From contig CM022303.1 in assembly GCA_011799875.1 (NCBI GenBank), forward strand, positions 277,646,904 through 277,710,903: a stretch of 64,000 nt of DNA. Reading direction: 5' to 3'. Under the pieces are notes generated by a model, which saw nothing but the letters and a program-made list of their open reading frames with translations, did no database searches and was not told the DNA's origin. The DNA is from Thinopyrum elongatum (lineage: Eukaryota > Streptophyta > Magnoliopsida > Poales > Poaceae). Below, piece after piece: positions 34,546-46,316 of this stretch (its first letter is position 1; every line of letters starts with the position of its first letter). Position numbers and translations under genes: made by a program.

Positions 34546-36124
34546 CCAACATATCTATAATTTTTTATTGTTCCATGCTATTATATTATCTGTTTTGGAT
34601 GTTTTATATGCATTAATATGCTATTTTATATTATTTTCGGGACTAACTTATTAACCTAGATCCCAGCGCCTGTTTCTGTTTTTTCCTTGTATTTGAGTTT
34701 ACAGAAAAGGAATACCAAACGGAGTCCAAACGGCATAAAACTTTTGCGATGATTTTTCTTGGACCAGAAGACACACTTAGGACTTGGAGATGAAGTCAGA
34801 GGAGTCCCGAGGCGGCCACAAGCCTCAGGGGCACACCCTAGGGGGGGCATGCCCTGAGGGCTTGTGGGCCCCTCGGAGCTCCTCTAACCCTAATTCTTGG
34901 CCTATAAATTCAGAAATATTCCCAAACGACCAGAATCATCCACCAAAATACTTTTCCGCCGCCGCAACCTTCTGTACCGTGAGATCCCATCTTGGGGCCT
35001 TTTCCGGCACCCTGCCGGAGGGGGATTCGATCACGGAGGGCTTCTACATCAATTCTATTGCCCTTCCGATGAAGCGTGATTAGTTTACCACAGACCTACG
35101 GGTCCATAGCTAGTAGCTAGATGGCTTCTTCTCTCTCTTTGATCTTCAATACAATGTTCTTCTCAATGTTCTTGGAGATATATCCGATGTAATATTCTTT
35201 TGCGGTGTGTTTGTCGAGATCCGATGAATTGTGGATTTATGATCAGATTATCTATGAATATTATTTGAATCTTCTCTGAATTCTTATATGCATCATTTGA
35301 TATCTTTGTAGTTCTCTTCGAATTATCGGTTTGGTTTGGCCAACTAGATTGGTTCTTCTTGCAATGGGAGAGGTGCTTAGTTTTGGGTTCAATCTTGCGG
35401 TGTCCTCACCCAATGACAAAGTAGGGGTAGCGAGGCACGTATTGTATTATTGCCATCAAGGGTAAAAAGATGAGGTTTTCATCATATTGCTTGAGTTTAT
35501 CCCTCTACATAATGTCATCTTACTTAAGCCGCTACTCCGTTCTTTTGAACTTAATACTCTAGATGCATGCTGGATAGCGGTCGATGTGTGGAGTAATAGT
35601 AGTAGATGCATGCAGGAGTCGATCTACTTGACACGGACGTGATGCCTATATTCATAATCATTGCCTTGGATATCGTCATAACTTTGCGGTTTTCTATCAA
35701 TTGCTCGACAGTAATTTGTTCACCCACCGTATTATTTTCTTTCAAGAGAGAAGTCTCTAGTGAAACCTATGGCCCCCGGGTCTATTTTCCATCATATATT
35801 TTCATATCTATAAACCAAAAAACCAAAAAATACCGTGCTGCAATTTATTTGTTTTTTTTACTTTTTTTTACGTTTTAGTAATCTTTTATATCTATCTCTA
35901 TCAGATCTGATCCTTGCAAGTGACCGTGAAGGGATTGACAACCCCTTTATCGCGTTGGGTGCAAATGTTTGATTGTTTGTGCAGGTGCATAGATTGGAGA
36001 CTTGTGTGTACCTCCTACTGGATTGATACCTTGGTTCTCAAACTGAGGGAAATACTTATCTCTACTTTGCTACATCGCCCTTTCCTCTTCAAGGGAAAAA
36101 CCAACGCAAGCTCAAGAAGTAGCA
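34546..36124 (+). repeat. 3' LTR of C
   Basis: 1579 bp, TGATACATC...AGTAGCA, collinear with 15676-17248. The right flank CATTA re-enters D's RNase H gene. Confidence 0.88.
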
Positions 36125-37252
36125 CATTATCTAGAGTTTTGTTGGCATAATGGATAACATTTAATTTCTTATCAAGTCTTTGTCCTAGAACAGCACCAAC
36201 AACATAATCACTAGCATCATACATAATTTCAAAGAGTAGGTTCCAATCAGGTGGTTGAACAACAGGTGCAGAGATTAAGGCTTTCTTAAGTATTTCAAAG
36301 GCTTCTAAACAATCATCATAAAAAATGAATGGAACATCTTTTTGCAAAAGATTAGTAAGAGGCCTAGAAATTTTAGAGAAGTCTTTAATAAATCTTCTAT
36401 AGAAACCAGCATGACCCAGGAAACTTCTTATACCTTTGATATCTTTAGGGCACGTCATTTTTTCAATTGCATCAACTTTAGCTTTATCAACTTCAATACC
36501 TCTTTCAGAGATTTTATGCCCCAAGACAATACCTTCATTAACCATAAAGTGGCACTTCTCCCAATTCAAGACAAGATTAGTTTCTTCGCATCTCTGCAAA
36601 ACTCAATCAAGGTTGCTTAAGCAATCATCAAAAGAAGTTCCATATACGGAAAAATCATCCATGAAAACATCAACAATCTTTTCACAAAAGTCAGAGAATA
36701 TAGCAGTCATACATCTTTGAAAGGTAGCAGGTGCATTGCATAAACCAAAAGGCATACATCTATAGGCAAAAGTACCAAAAGGGCATGTAAAAGTAGTTTT
36801 TCTTGATCCTCTTTTGACACAGGTATTTGGGAAAAACCAGAGTATCCATCTAGAAAGCCAAAATGTGTATGTTTTGATAGTCTTTCTAGCATTTGATCAA
36901 TGAAAGGTAGAGGATAATGATCCTTCCTAGTAGCTTTGTTTAATTTTCTAAAATCAATTACCATTCTATAACTCATGATAATTCTTTGCGGGATCAGTTC
37001 ATTTTTATCATTAGGAAAAACAGTGATACCTCCCTTCTTAGGGACACAATGAACATGACTTACGCATCTACTATCAGCAATACATAGATTATACCTGCTT
37101 CTAGAAGCTTTAATATTTCATTTCTTACCACTTCTTTCATCTTAGGATTTAATCATCGTTGGTGATCAACAACTGGTTTAGCATCAGGTTCCATATTTAT
37201 TTTATGCTGACATAGAGTGGGACTAATGCCCTTAAGATCATCAAGAGTATAT
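36125..37252 (-). pseudogene. Reverse transcriptase and N-terminal RNase H of D
   Basis: On the minus strand the frame holds MVIDFRKLNKATRKDHYPLP, LDGYSGFSQIPV (RT fingers/palm), then after a frameshift the RT connection domain ([18 protein letters not shown]) and the RNase H start FEIMYDASDY. RT would copy element RNA into cDNA. The frame breaks near 36790, and the segment carrying the FMDDF catalytic motif lies between the two readable frames. The piece is bounded by solo LTR I on the right (TSD TATAT) and C on the left (TSD CATTA). Homologous to B at 41090-42200. Confidence 0.85.
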
Positions 37253-37519
37253 TGATACGTCTCCAACGTATCTATAATTTTTGCTTGTTCCATGCTATTA
37301 TATAATCTTTCTTGGATGTTTTACAGTCATTTTATAACAACTTTATATCATTTTTTGGGACTAACCTATTGACATAGTGCCCAATGCCAGTTGCTGTTTT
37401 TTGCTTGTTTTTTACTTCGCAGAATATCAATACCAAACGGAGTCCAAACGTAGCAAAACTTTTTGGAGAATTTTTCTGGACCAAAAGACACCTATTGGGC
37501 CAAAGAAGTACTAGAGGGG

Positions 37520-39038
37520 TGATACGTCCATTTTGCATCATGTTTTCCTACTGTTATTTATGATGTTTTTATGCATGATAATGCTTTTTGGAGTAATTCT
37601 AATGCCTTTTCTCTCATAATATGCAAGGTACACACAAAGAGGGAGAATTCCAGCAGTTCGAAATCTGGACCTGAAAAAGCTACGTCAGGCTACCTATTCT
37701 GCACAACTCCAAATGAGCTGAAACTTTATGGGGCTTTTTTATGGAATAAATGAGAAATATTGGAGCCAATAAGTACCAGAGGGGGCCCACCAGGTGGGCA
37801 CAACCCACCTGGGCCAGCCAGGGAGCCCAGGCGCGCCCTGGTGGGTTGTGCTCCCCTCGGCCCACCTCCGGTGCCCATCTTCTGGTATATAAGTCATTTT
37901 GACCTAGAAAAAATAAGGAGAGGACTTTCGGGATGGAGCACCACCGTCTCGAGGCGGAACTTGGGCAGGAGCACTTTTGCCCTCCGGCGGAGCGATTCCA
38001 CCGGGGGAACTTCCCTCCCGGAGGGGGAAAGCATCGTCATCATCATCACCAACAACTCTCCCATCTTGGGGAGGGCAATCTCCATCAACATCTTCAACAG
38101 CACCATCTCCTCTCAAACCCTAGTTCATCTCTTGTGTTCAATCTTTGTACCGGAACTATAGATTGGTGCTTGTGGGTGACTAGTAGTGTTGATTACATCT
38201 TGTAGTTGATTACTATATGGTTTATTTGGTGGAAGATTATATGTTCAGATCCAATATGCTATTTAATACCCCTCTGATCTTGAGCATGATTATCATTTGT
38301 GAGTAGTTACTATTGTTCTTGAGGTCACGGGAGAAATCATGTTGCAAGTTATCATGTGAACTTGATATGTGTTCGATATTTTGATAGTATGTGTGTTGTG
38401 ATTCCCTTAGTGGTGTCATGTGAACATCGACTACATGACACTTCACCATATTTGTGCCTAAGGGAATGCATTGTGGATTAGTTATTAGATGATGGGTTGC
38501 GAGAGTGACAGAAGCTTAAACCCTAGTTTATGCGCTATTCCGTAAGGGATCGATTGGATCCAAAAGTTTAATGCTATGGTTAGAATTTATTCTTAATACT
38601 TTTCTTGTAGTTGCGGATGCTTGTGAGGGGGTTAATCATAAGTAGGAGGTTTGTTCAAGTAAGAACAGCACCTAAGCACCGGTCCACCCACATACCAAAT
38701 TATCAAAGTAGCGAACACGAATCAAACCAACATGATGAAAGTGACTAGATGAAATTCCCGTGTACCCTCAAGAACGCTTTGCTTATTATAAGAGACCATT
38801 TTGGCCTGTCCTTTGCCTCAAAAGGATTGGGCTACCTTGCTGCACTTTTGTTACTACTATTGTTACTTGCTCGTTACAAATTATCTGGCTATCAAACTAC
38901 TCTACTACTTACAATTTCAGTACTTGTAGACATTACCTTGCTGAAAACCGCTTGTCATTTCCTTCTGCTCCTCGTTGGGTTCGACACTCTTACTTATCGA
39001 AAAGGCTACAATTGATCCCATATACTTGTGGGTCATCA
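37520..39038 (+). repeat. 5' LTR of B
   Basis: 1519 bp, TGATACGTC...GGGTCATCA. A hairpin at about 37795-37856 precedes TATATAA at 37886-37892, the likely promoter. The inner 28 nt of the hairpin (37811-37838) is an imperfect palindrome here but perfect in the other LTR. Confidence 0.93.
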
Positions 39039-39049
39039 AGGCTATTTTC

Positions 39050-39067
39050 TGGCGCCATTTCCGGGGA
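39050..39067 (+). promoter_or_regulatory. PBS of B, tRNA-Asp type
   Basis: 16 of 18 match to the tRNA-Asp 3' end (CATTTCC instead of CGTTGCC), 11 nt after the LTR end. Confidence 0.75.
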
Positions 39068-39080
39068 GTGAAGCGCTTTT

Positions 39081-39100
39081 GGTAAGTGGAAATAGGTAAG
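39081..39100 (+). promoter_or_regulatory. Splice donors in the gag leader of B
   Basis: TTTTGGTAAGTGG (intron G at 39082) and AATAGGTAAGG (intron G at 39096) lie between PBS and gag ATG. Paired with the acceptor at 44194-44195, either would make a short ORF3 mRNA. D has TTTGGTGAGTGG at the same place. Confidence 0.5.
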
Positions 39101-39144
39101 GAAAAATTATTACTACGTGCTGAAATTTATTGTCACTTGTTACT

Positions 39145-40712
39145 ATGGAAAACAATCCTTTAGGGGTTCGTTCGGGGTATCTTCACCTCAACTGGAACCA
39201 CAATTAGTTACCCCTCAACCTACTGCACTTACTGAAAATATTGAATTTGAAATTCCTTCGGGTATGATAGAACAACTGCTAGCTAATCCTTATGCAGGAG
39301 ATGGAACGGAACATCCTGATATGCACTTGATATATGTGGAAGAAATTTGTGGATTGTTTATGCTTGCAGGTATCCCCGGGGATGAAGTTTAGAAGAAGGT
39401 TTTCCCTTTATCTTTGAAGGGGAAGGCATTGTCATGGTATAGGCTATGCGATGATATTGGATCTTGGAATTGGAATCGATTGAAATTGGAGTTTCACCAA
39501 AAAAATTATCCTATGCATCTAGTTCATAGTGACCGGAATTACATATATAATTTTTGGCCTCGTGAAGTGGAAAGTATCGCTCTAGCTTGGGGGAGGCTTA
39601 AGTCAATGTTATATTCATGCCCCAATCATGAGCTCTCAAGCGAAATTATTATTCAGAATTTTTATGCTCGGCTTTCTCGTGATGATCAATCCATGCTTGA
39701 TACTTCTTGTACTGGTTCCTTTATGAAGAAGACCATTGAATTCTGGTGGGATATTTTGGAAAGAATTAAATGCAACTCTGAAGATTGGGAACTTGAAAAA
39801 GGTAAAGAGTCAGGTATTAAGCTTAAGTATGATTGTGTTAAATCTTTTATGAATACCGATGCTTTTCAGAAGTTTAGCACTAAATATGGACTTGACTCTG
39901 AGATAGTAGCCTCCTTTTGTGAATCATTTGCTACTCATGTTGATCTCCCCAAGGAGAAGTGGTTTAAATATCACCCACCTATTAAAAAGGAAATTAAAGA
40001 ACCGGTACCAGCTAAAGAGGAAACTATTATTTATAATGTTGATCCAGTTGTTCCTATTGCTTATATTGAGAAACCACCTTTCCCTGTTAGGATAAAGGAA
40101 CATGCTAAAGTTTCAACTATGGTCAATAAAAGTTATATTAGAACACCTAAACCTGATGAACAAATCAAAGTAGAACCTAGTGTTGCTATGGTTAAGGATC
40201 TCCTGGAAGAAAACATAGATGGGCATGTTATTTACTTCTGTAATGAAGCTACTAGAATTGTCAAACCTGATAAGTCAGATATTCGAAGACCCGTTGTTGG
40301 CATGCTCGTTGTCTCAGTTAAAATAGGAGATCACTGTTATCATGGTTTATGCGACGTAGGTGCTAGCGTGAGTGCTATTCCCTTTACCTTATATCAAGAA
40401 ATTATGAATGACATAGCACCCGCTGAGATAGAAGACATAGATGTTACTATTAAACTTGCTAATAGAGACACCATATCACCGATTGGGATTGTTAGAGATG
40501 TTGAAGTCTTGCGTGGGAAAATAAAATATCCTACTAATTTTCTTGTTCTTGGTTCCCCACAAGATGATTTTTGTCCCATTATCTTTGGTAGACCTTTCTT
40601 GAACACCGTTAATGCTAAAATAGATTGTAAGAAACAAACTGTCAGTGTCAGTTTTGGTGATGAGTCTCGTGAGTTTAACTTTTCCAAGTTTAGTAGAAAA
40701 CCTCATAAATAA
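39145..40712 (+). pseudogene. gag-pro: Gag and aspartic protease of B
   Basis: Gag starts at ATG 39145 (MENNPL, as in D) and shifts frame near 39161. An in-frame TAG lies near 39390, and a long open stretch runs from there to TAA 40710-40712. The Gag capsid domain includes LKGKALSWYRLCDD and the AWGRLKSMLYSC helix. The protease domain, near 40310-40640, has CDVGASVSAIPF at the active site and IIFGRPFLNT on the flap side. Gag and protease build and mature the particle. The first Asp-Val-Gly replaces the more usual Asp-Leu-Gly or Asp-Ser/Thr-Gly. Confidence 0.85.
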
Positions 40713-42510
40713 GAATTGCCTAGTAAGGATGAAATAATTGGTCTTGCTTCTATTGCTGTGCCTCCTACTGATCCTTTAGAACAATATCTGCTAGACCATG
40801 AAAATGATTTACATATGCATGAAAGAAATGAAATAGATGAGATTTTCTTTGAACAATGTCCTCTGCTTAAACACAATTTGCCTATTGAAACTCTAGGAGG
40901 TCCTCCTCCACCTAAAGGTAATCATGTGTTTGAATTAAAACAATTGCCAGACACTTTGAAATATGCTTATCTTGATGAGAAAAAGAAATATCCTGTTATT
41001 ATTAGTGCTAACCTTTTCAGAACATGAAGAAGAAAGACTATTGAAAGTTCTAAGGAAGCACCGAGCTGCTATTGGATATACTCTTGATGATCTTAAGGGC
41101 ATCAGTCCCACTCTATGTCAACACAAAATTAATATGGAACCTGATGCTAAACCCGTTGTTGATCACCAACGTCGGTTAAATCCGAAGATGAAAGAAGTGG
41201 TAAGAACGAAAATATTAAAACTTCTGGAAGCAGGTATAATCTATCCTATAGCTGATAGTAGGTGGGTAAGTCCTGTTCATTGTGTCCCTAAGAAGGGAGG
41301 AATTACTGTTGTTCCTAATGATAAAAATGAACACATCCCACAAAGAATTGTTACAAGCTATAGAATGGTAATTGATTTTAGAAAATTAAACAAAGCAACT
41401 AGAAAAGATCATTACCCTTTTCCTTTTATTGATCAAATGCTAGAAAGATTGTCAAAGCACACACATTTTTGTTTCCTTGATGGATATTCTGGTTTTTCAC
41501 AAATACATGTTTCTCAACCTGATCAAGAAAAGACCACTTTCACTTGTCCCTTTGGAACTTATGCTTATAGACGTATGCCTTTTGGTTTATGTAATGCACC
41601 TGCTACCTTTCAAAGATGTATGATTGCTATATTCTCTGACTTTTGTGAAAAGATTGTTGAGGTTTTCATGGATGACTTTTCTGTTTATGGGAAGTCTTTT
41701 GATGATTGTTTAAGCAATCTTGATCGAGTTTTGCAGAGAGGTGAGCAAACAAATCTTGTCTTGAATTGGGAGAAGTGACACTTTATGGTTAATAAAGGTA
41801 TTGTTTTGGGCCATAAAATTTCTGAAAGAGGTATTGAGGTGGACAAAGCTAAGGTTGATGCAATTGAGAAAATGCCATGTCCTAAAGATATCAAAGGTAT
41901 TCGTAGTTTTCTTGGTCATGCTGGTTTTTATAGGAGATTTATCAAAGACTTTTCTAAAATTTCTAGGCCTCTTACAAATCTTTTGCAAAAGGACACTGCT
42001 TTTGTTTTTGATGATGATTGTTTAGAAGCCTTCGAAACACTCAAGAAAGCCTTAATTACTGCACCTATTGTTCAACCGCCTGATTGGAACTCGCCTTTTG
42101 AAATTATGTGTGATGCTAGTGATTATGCTGTTAGTGTTGTTCTAGGACAAAGAGTTGATAAGAAACTAAATGTTATCCATTATGCTAGTAAAACTCTAGA
42201 CACTGCCCAACGAAATTATGCTACTACTGAAAAAGAATTCTTAGCAGTTGTGTTTGCTTGTGATAAATTTAGATCCTACATTGTTGATTCTAAAGTGACT
42301 GTTCACACCGATCATGCTGCTATAAAATATCTTATGGAAAAGAAAGATGCTAAACCTAGACTCATTAGGTGGGTTCTCTTGCTACAAGAATTTGATTTGC
42401 ATATTACTGATAGAAAAGGAGCAGAGAATCCCGTAGCTGATAACTTGTCTAGGATTGAAAATGTCCTTGATGACCCACTACCTATTGATGATAGCTTTCC
42501 TGATGAGTAG
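40713..42510 (+). pseudogene. pol: Reverse transcriptase and RNase H of B
   Basis: The linker (PSKDEIIGLASI) continues the protease frame after the TAA, then one frameshift near 41016 moves to the RT frame. RT motifs: VIDFRKLNKATRKDHYPFPF, FLDGYSGFSQIHV, MPFGLCNAPATFQRC, and catalytic FMDDFSVYG at 41664-41690. An in-frame TGA lies at 41776-41778. RNase H shows [21 protein letters not shown] and TDHAAIKYL (D, E, D), ending at [13 protein letters not shown]. An in-frame TAG at 42508-42510 precedes integrase. The enzyme would make cDNA primed by tRNA-Asp. Closest relative in the window is D. Confidence 0.88.
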
Positions 42511-43872
42511 TTAGCTGCAATAAATGTTTCTAATAACACTCCTTGGTATGCTGATTATGCTAATTACATTGTTGCTAAATATTTACCACCTAGCTTTACA
42601 TACCAACAAAAGAAAAAAATCTTCTATGATTTAAGACATTACTTCTGGGATGACCCACATCTTTATAAAGAAGGAGTAGATTGTATTATTAGATGTTGTA
42701 TACCTGAGCATGAACAGGGACAAATCCTACAGAAATGTCACTCCAAAGCTTATGGAGGACATCATGCGGGAGACAGAACTGCTCATAAGGTATTGCAATC
42801 TGGTTTTTATTGGCCTACTCTCTTCAAGGATGCTCGTAAGTTCGTCTTATCTTGTGATCAATGTCAAAGAATAGGTAATATCAGTAAGCGTCAAGAAGTG
42901 CCTATGAATTATTCTCTTGTTGTTGAACCATTTGATGTTTGGGGATTTGATTTCATGGGACCTTTTCCTTCCTCTAATGGGTATACTCATATTTTGGTTG
43001 CTGTTGATTATGTTACTAAGTGGGTAGAAGCTATTCCAACCAGTAGTGCTGATCACAGCACCTCTATTAAAATGCTTAAGGTAGTTATTTTCCCAAGGTT
43101 TGGAGTCCCTAGATATTTAATGACTGATGGTGGTTCACACTTTATTCATGGTGCTTTCCGTAAACTGCTTGCCAAGTATGATGTTAACCATATAATTGCA
43201 TCACCCTATCATCCTCAGTCTAGTGGTCAAGTTGAACTTATCAATAGAGAAATAAAATTAATTTTGCAAAAGACTGTCAATAGGTCCCGGAAGAATTGGT
43301 CTAAGAAATTAGATGATGCACTTTGGGCTTATAGAACAACATATAAAAATCCTATGGGTATGTCTCCTTATAAAATGGTTTATGGAAAAGCTTGTCATTT
43401 GCCTCTTGAGTTAGAACATAAAGCATATTGGGCAATTAAAGAACTCAACTATGACTTCAAACTTGCCGGTGAAAAGAGGTTATTTGATATTAGCTCATTA
43501 GATGAATGGAGAACCCAAGCTTATGAAAATGCCAAGTTATTTAAAGAAAAAGTTAAAAGATGGCATGATAAAAGAATCCAAAAGCGTGAGTTCAAAGTTG
43601 GAGAATATGTTCTTTTGTACAACTCTTGTTTCAAATTCTTTGCAGGAAAACTCCTCTCCAAATGGGAAGGACCCTATGTTATCGAGGAGGTTTATCGGTC
43701 TGGAGCTATCAAAATAAATAATGCCGAAGGTACTAACCCGAAGGTTGTTAATGGGCAACGAATAAAACATTATATCTCAGGTATGCCCATTAATGTTGAA
43801 AGTAATATTATCCAAACTATGACACCGGAAGAACACATAAAAGAGTCCTTCCGGAAGACTCCAGAATCGTGA
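42511..43872 (+). pseudogene. pol: Integrase of B
   Basis: It continues in the RNase H frame without further breaks to TGA 43870-43872. The HHCC zinc domain is visible ([12 protein letters not shown], then CDQCQR). The catalytic core has [22 protein letters not shown] and [15 protein letters not shown], giving the D, D and E residues. A GPY/F-like module follows ([15 protein letters not shown]). No chromodomain, as in Athila-type elements. It would insert cDNA with a 5-bp TSD. The domain itself is open, but the polyprotein upstream is interrupted. Confidence 0.88.
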
Positions 43873-43894
43873 AAAAGAGGAGGTACATGATACG

Positions 43895-44195
43895 GTAAGT
43901 AAACGGACTCCAAAAAATCCGCAAAAATATTTTTTTGTCAGTTTTGGAATATTTAGAAAATTAGGAAAATAAGAAGCAACCAGGAAGGCACACCTGGTGG
44001 GCACAAGACACCAGGGCGCGCCTGGCTGCCAGGCGCGCCCAGGTGGGTTGTGCCCACCTCGGGTACCTTCCGGACTCCGTTTTTCGTCCGTTTGCTTGTT
44101 TTCCAAGATAAAAAATCTTTATATACCCCCCGAACCTATTGACCTCCGTATCACGGAGAAATCTCCTGTTTCTTTTCCTTGCTGTTTTCTGACAG
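43895..44195 (+). promoter_or_regulatory. Intron-like segment with hairpin and TATA upstream of B ORF3
   Basis: Begins GTAAGT after ATACG, 23 nt past the integrase stop, and ends TTTTCTGACAG, 12 nt before the ORF3 ATG: 301 nt. It holds an inverted repeat of two 31-nt arms (43996-44026 and 44028-44058) around one unpaired T, with three mismatches and two GGCGCGCC sites. TTTATATA follows at 44118-44125, about 85 nt before the ATG. The hairpin resembles that of B's LTR. D has the same layout. Confidence 0.65.
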
Positions 44196-44207
44196 ATCTA
44201 ATCCACC

Positions 44208-44735
44208 ATGGCCGCTTCAGGCTCCTACAAGGACAAGTTCTTCGAGAACGTCATCAACCCATATCTGCGGGAGGTGATGCAGCACCCTCAAGCTATCCAA
44301 ATGCGTGAGGGGGTGCTCCACATCCGCGATGTGCAAGGCCCCAAGGGGACTGGATCTGTGGAGGCTAGGCTTGAAGCTGTGGAGCAGGACATTTTCTGGT
44401 GCAAGGGGATGGTGGAACATGGACTCAATGCCAATCACCTCATGATCGCGGACTACACCCATGATCTCAAGGTGGAGGGCAAGTCCATGAAGGACATCGC
44501 CTTCTCCTTCAATGAGCAAATCAACTTCCTCCAGAGCCATATCTACGACCTCCAAAACCAAGACTTTGAATATGAGGCAAGGTTTAAAGGTATGAGTTTG
44601 GCTGCCAGTTGCAGGACCCGTGAGACTCACTCCTCCTCTTATAATGGTGAGCCCCTGCCATGGAAATTCGAGGACAAGATCGCTTCTACTTCATCACCAC
44701 CACCACCTCCTTCTTCATCACCAAAAGAAAATTGA
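44208..44735 (+). CDS. ORF3 of B, unknown 175-aa protein
   Basis: Open from ATG 44208, in good plant start context (ACCATGGC) and just after a splice acceptor, to TGA 44735. The protein is largely helical and charged (YKDKFFENVINPYLREVMQ, EARLEAVEQDIFWCKGMVEH, a possible coiled coil near residues 55-75) and ends in a Ser/Pro tail (STSSPPPPPSSSP). It has no signal peptide or membrane segment, so it is not an envelope glycoprotein by sequence. It is unlike D's and E's ORF3 apart from the tail shared with D. It stays open while gag and pol are broken. Role unknown; possibly a movement, packaging or host-interaction factor, which is a guess. Confidence 0.6.
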   Translation: MAASGSYKDKFFENVINPYLREVMQHPQAIQMREGVLHIRDVQGPKGTGSVEARLEAVEQDIFWCKGMVEHGLNANHLMIADYTHDLKVEGKSMKDIAFSFNEQINFLQSHIYDLQNQDFEYEARFKGMSLAASCRTRETHSSSYNGEPLPWKFEDKIASTSSPPPPPSSSPKEN

Positions 44736-46302
44736 GTATCTGGTATGGGCACTCCCCTTGGCTTCTGCCAAGCTTGGGGGAGGAGCCCCGGTATCGTATC
44801 ACCCCCACTATCTTTTGCCTTTACTTTTCTTAGTTCGATCCATGGTTATCTTTTGCTTTAGATGAATAAAAGTTTAGTTCGATCCTTTCTTTTTGAGAGC
44901 TTACTTAGTAATCCATCCTTGTAATCGTGTGCGAGATATATAATAAAGTTTAGTTTGATTTTTTGCTTTCTTTACTTTCATGTTTCAATAAAGAGAAAGG
45001 AAATAAATGAAAAGATCATATGCTAATCCTATGGTAGGTGATAACACCACATAAGGAAAAGTATAAGTAGAAATTTTTATTAGAGATTGACAAACATAGC
45101 ATTAGTCAATGATGCAACTCATGAAAGAATTAATAAGGGAAGAGAAGATTCACATATAAATACACTATCATGGAAATCTTGTGTGATTGTGAGCCCCCAT
45201 CAAAATATTATATGCCAAAATTGTGGACGTTGGACAAGGAAGACAACTTAATGATTTATGGTTGTTCATATTCACATAGAAGTTTTATTGTCATAGATCC
45301 TTCAACATGTGGTGCTTGCCCCCCATCTTTTCTAGCCAAATATTCCGCACTAAGTAGATATACTACTTGTGCATCCAAAAAACCCTTAAACCCAAATCTT
45401 ATTTTCGAGAGTCCACCATATCTACCTATGGATTGAGTAAGATCCTTCAAGTAAGTTGTCATCGGTGCAATAAGGCAATAAAAATTGCTTCTAAAAGTGT
45501 GAGATCATTTAGTGTAAGAGAAAATTGAGTGTTGTACGAACTTGTGATGGTGAAGAATAAAAGCGATAAACTGCATAATAAAGGTTGCCATCACAAGGGG
45601 CAATATAACGTGACGTTCTTTTGCATTAAGGGGTTGAGCATACAAACAAATAAGTGCATGGCAACCTCTGCTTCCCTCTAAGAAGGGCCTATCTTTTACT
45701 TTTATGTATTTACTTTTATGCAAGAGTCAAAGTTCTTCTCTCTTTTCCTTTTATTTTTCTCCTTTGGCAAGCATCATGTGGTGAGGAAAGATCTAGGCAC
45801 ATATGTCCAGTTGAATATGGGCATCATGAGTTATTATTGTTGACATCACCCTTGAGGTGAATACGTTGGGAGGCGAAACTATAAGCCCCTATCTTTCTAT
45901 GTGTCCGGTTGAAACGTTTTGCTCATGTGTATGCGGTGAGTGTTAGCAATCATAAAAGACTATATATGATGGTTGAGTATGTGGACTTGCCTAAAGGATC
46001 CAATACATGACCCTTCCTGAAAAGATGATGAATTGTAGTTGCAAAGTTGACTGAGAACATAGTTTGTTGGTTTCTAATAGAGTTTATGCTTTATACTTCG
46101 ATTGTGTGATGAATTGTTACTTATTCATGAGAAGACTATGATAAAAGTTCTATGATAAAAGTTTTATGTTAAAGTTTGTTGCTGTTATAATAAAATTACA
46201 TGATGCTTCTATGTCCGTATTTTGTTTTTATCAACACCTCTCACTCTAAGCATGTGGACATGTTTTTCGATTTCGGTTTTCGCTTGAGGACAAGCGAGGT
46301 CT
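44736..46302 (+). other. Non-coding tail of B
   Basis: No supported ORF. A second PPT-like tract (AAGCTTGGGGGAGG) is at 44770-44783, 35 nt after the ORF3 stop. Parts match D's tail at 11726-13277 in reverse. Confidence 0.7.
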
Positions 46303-46316
46303 AAGCTTGGGGGAGT
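46303..46316 (+). promoter_or_regulatory. PPT of B
   Basis: AAGCTTGGGGGAGT abutting the 3' LTR. Confidence 0.88.

Larger units (their letters stand above)
15676..36124 (+). mobile_element. Non-autonomous Athila-like element C, containing element E
   Basis: LTRs are 15676-17248 and 34546-36124. Flanks CATTG and CATTA are a 5-bp TSD with one difference, in D's RNase H gene. Without E the element is about 6.85 kb. It has a perfect tRNA-Asp PBS, one ORF of unknown function, a long non-coding 3' part and a PPT. By eye the two LTRs differ at about 4-5% of sites, more than those of E nested inside it, as expected. Confidence 0.88.
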
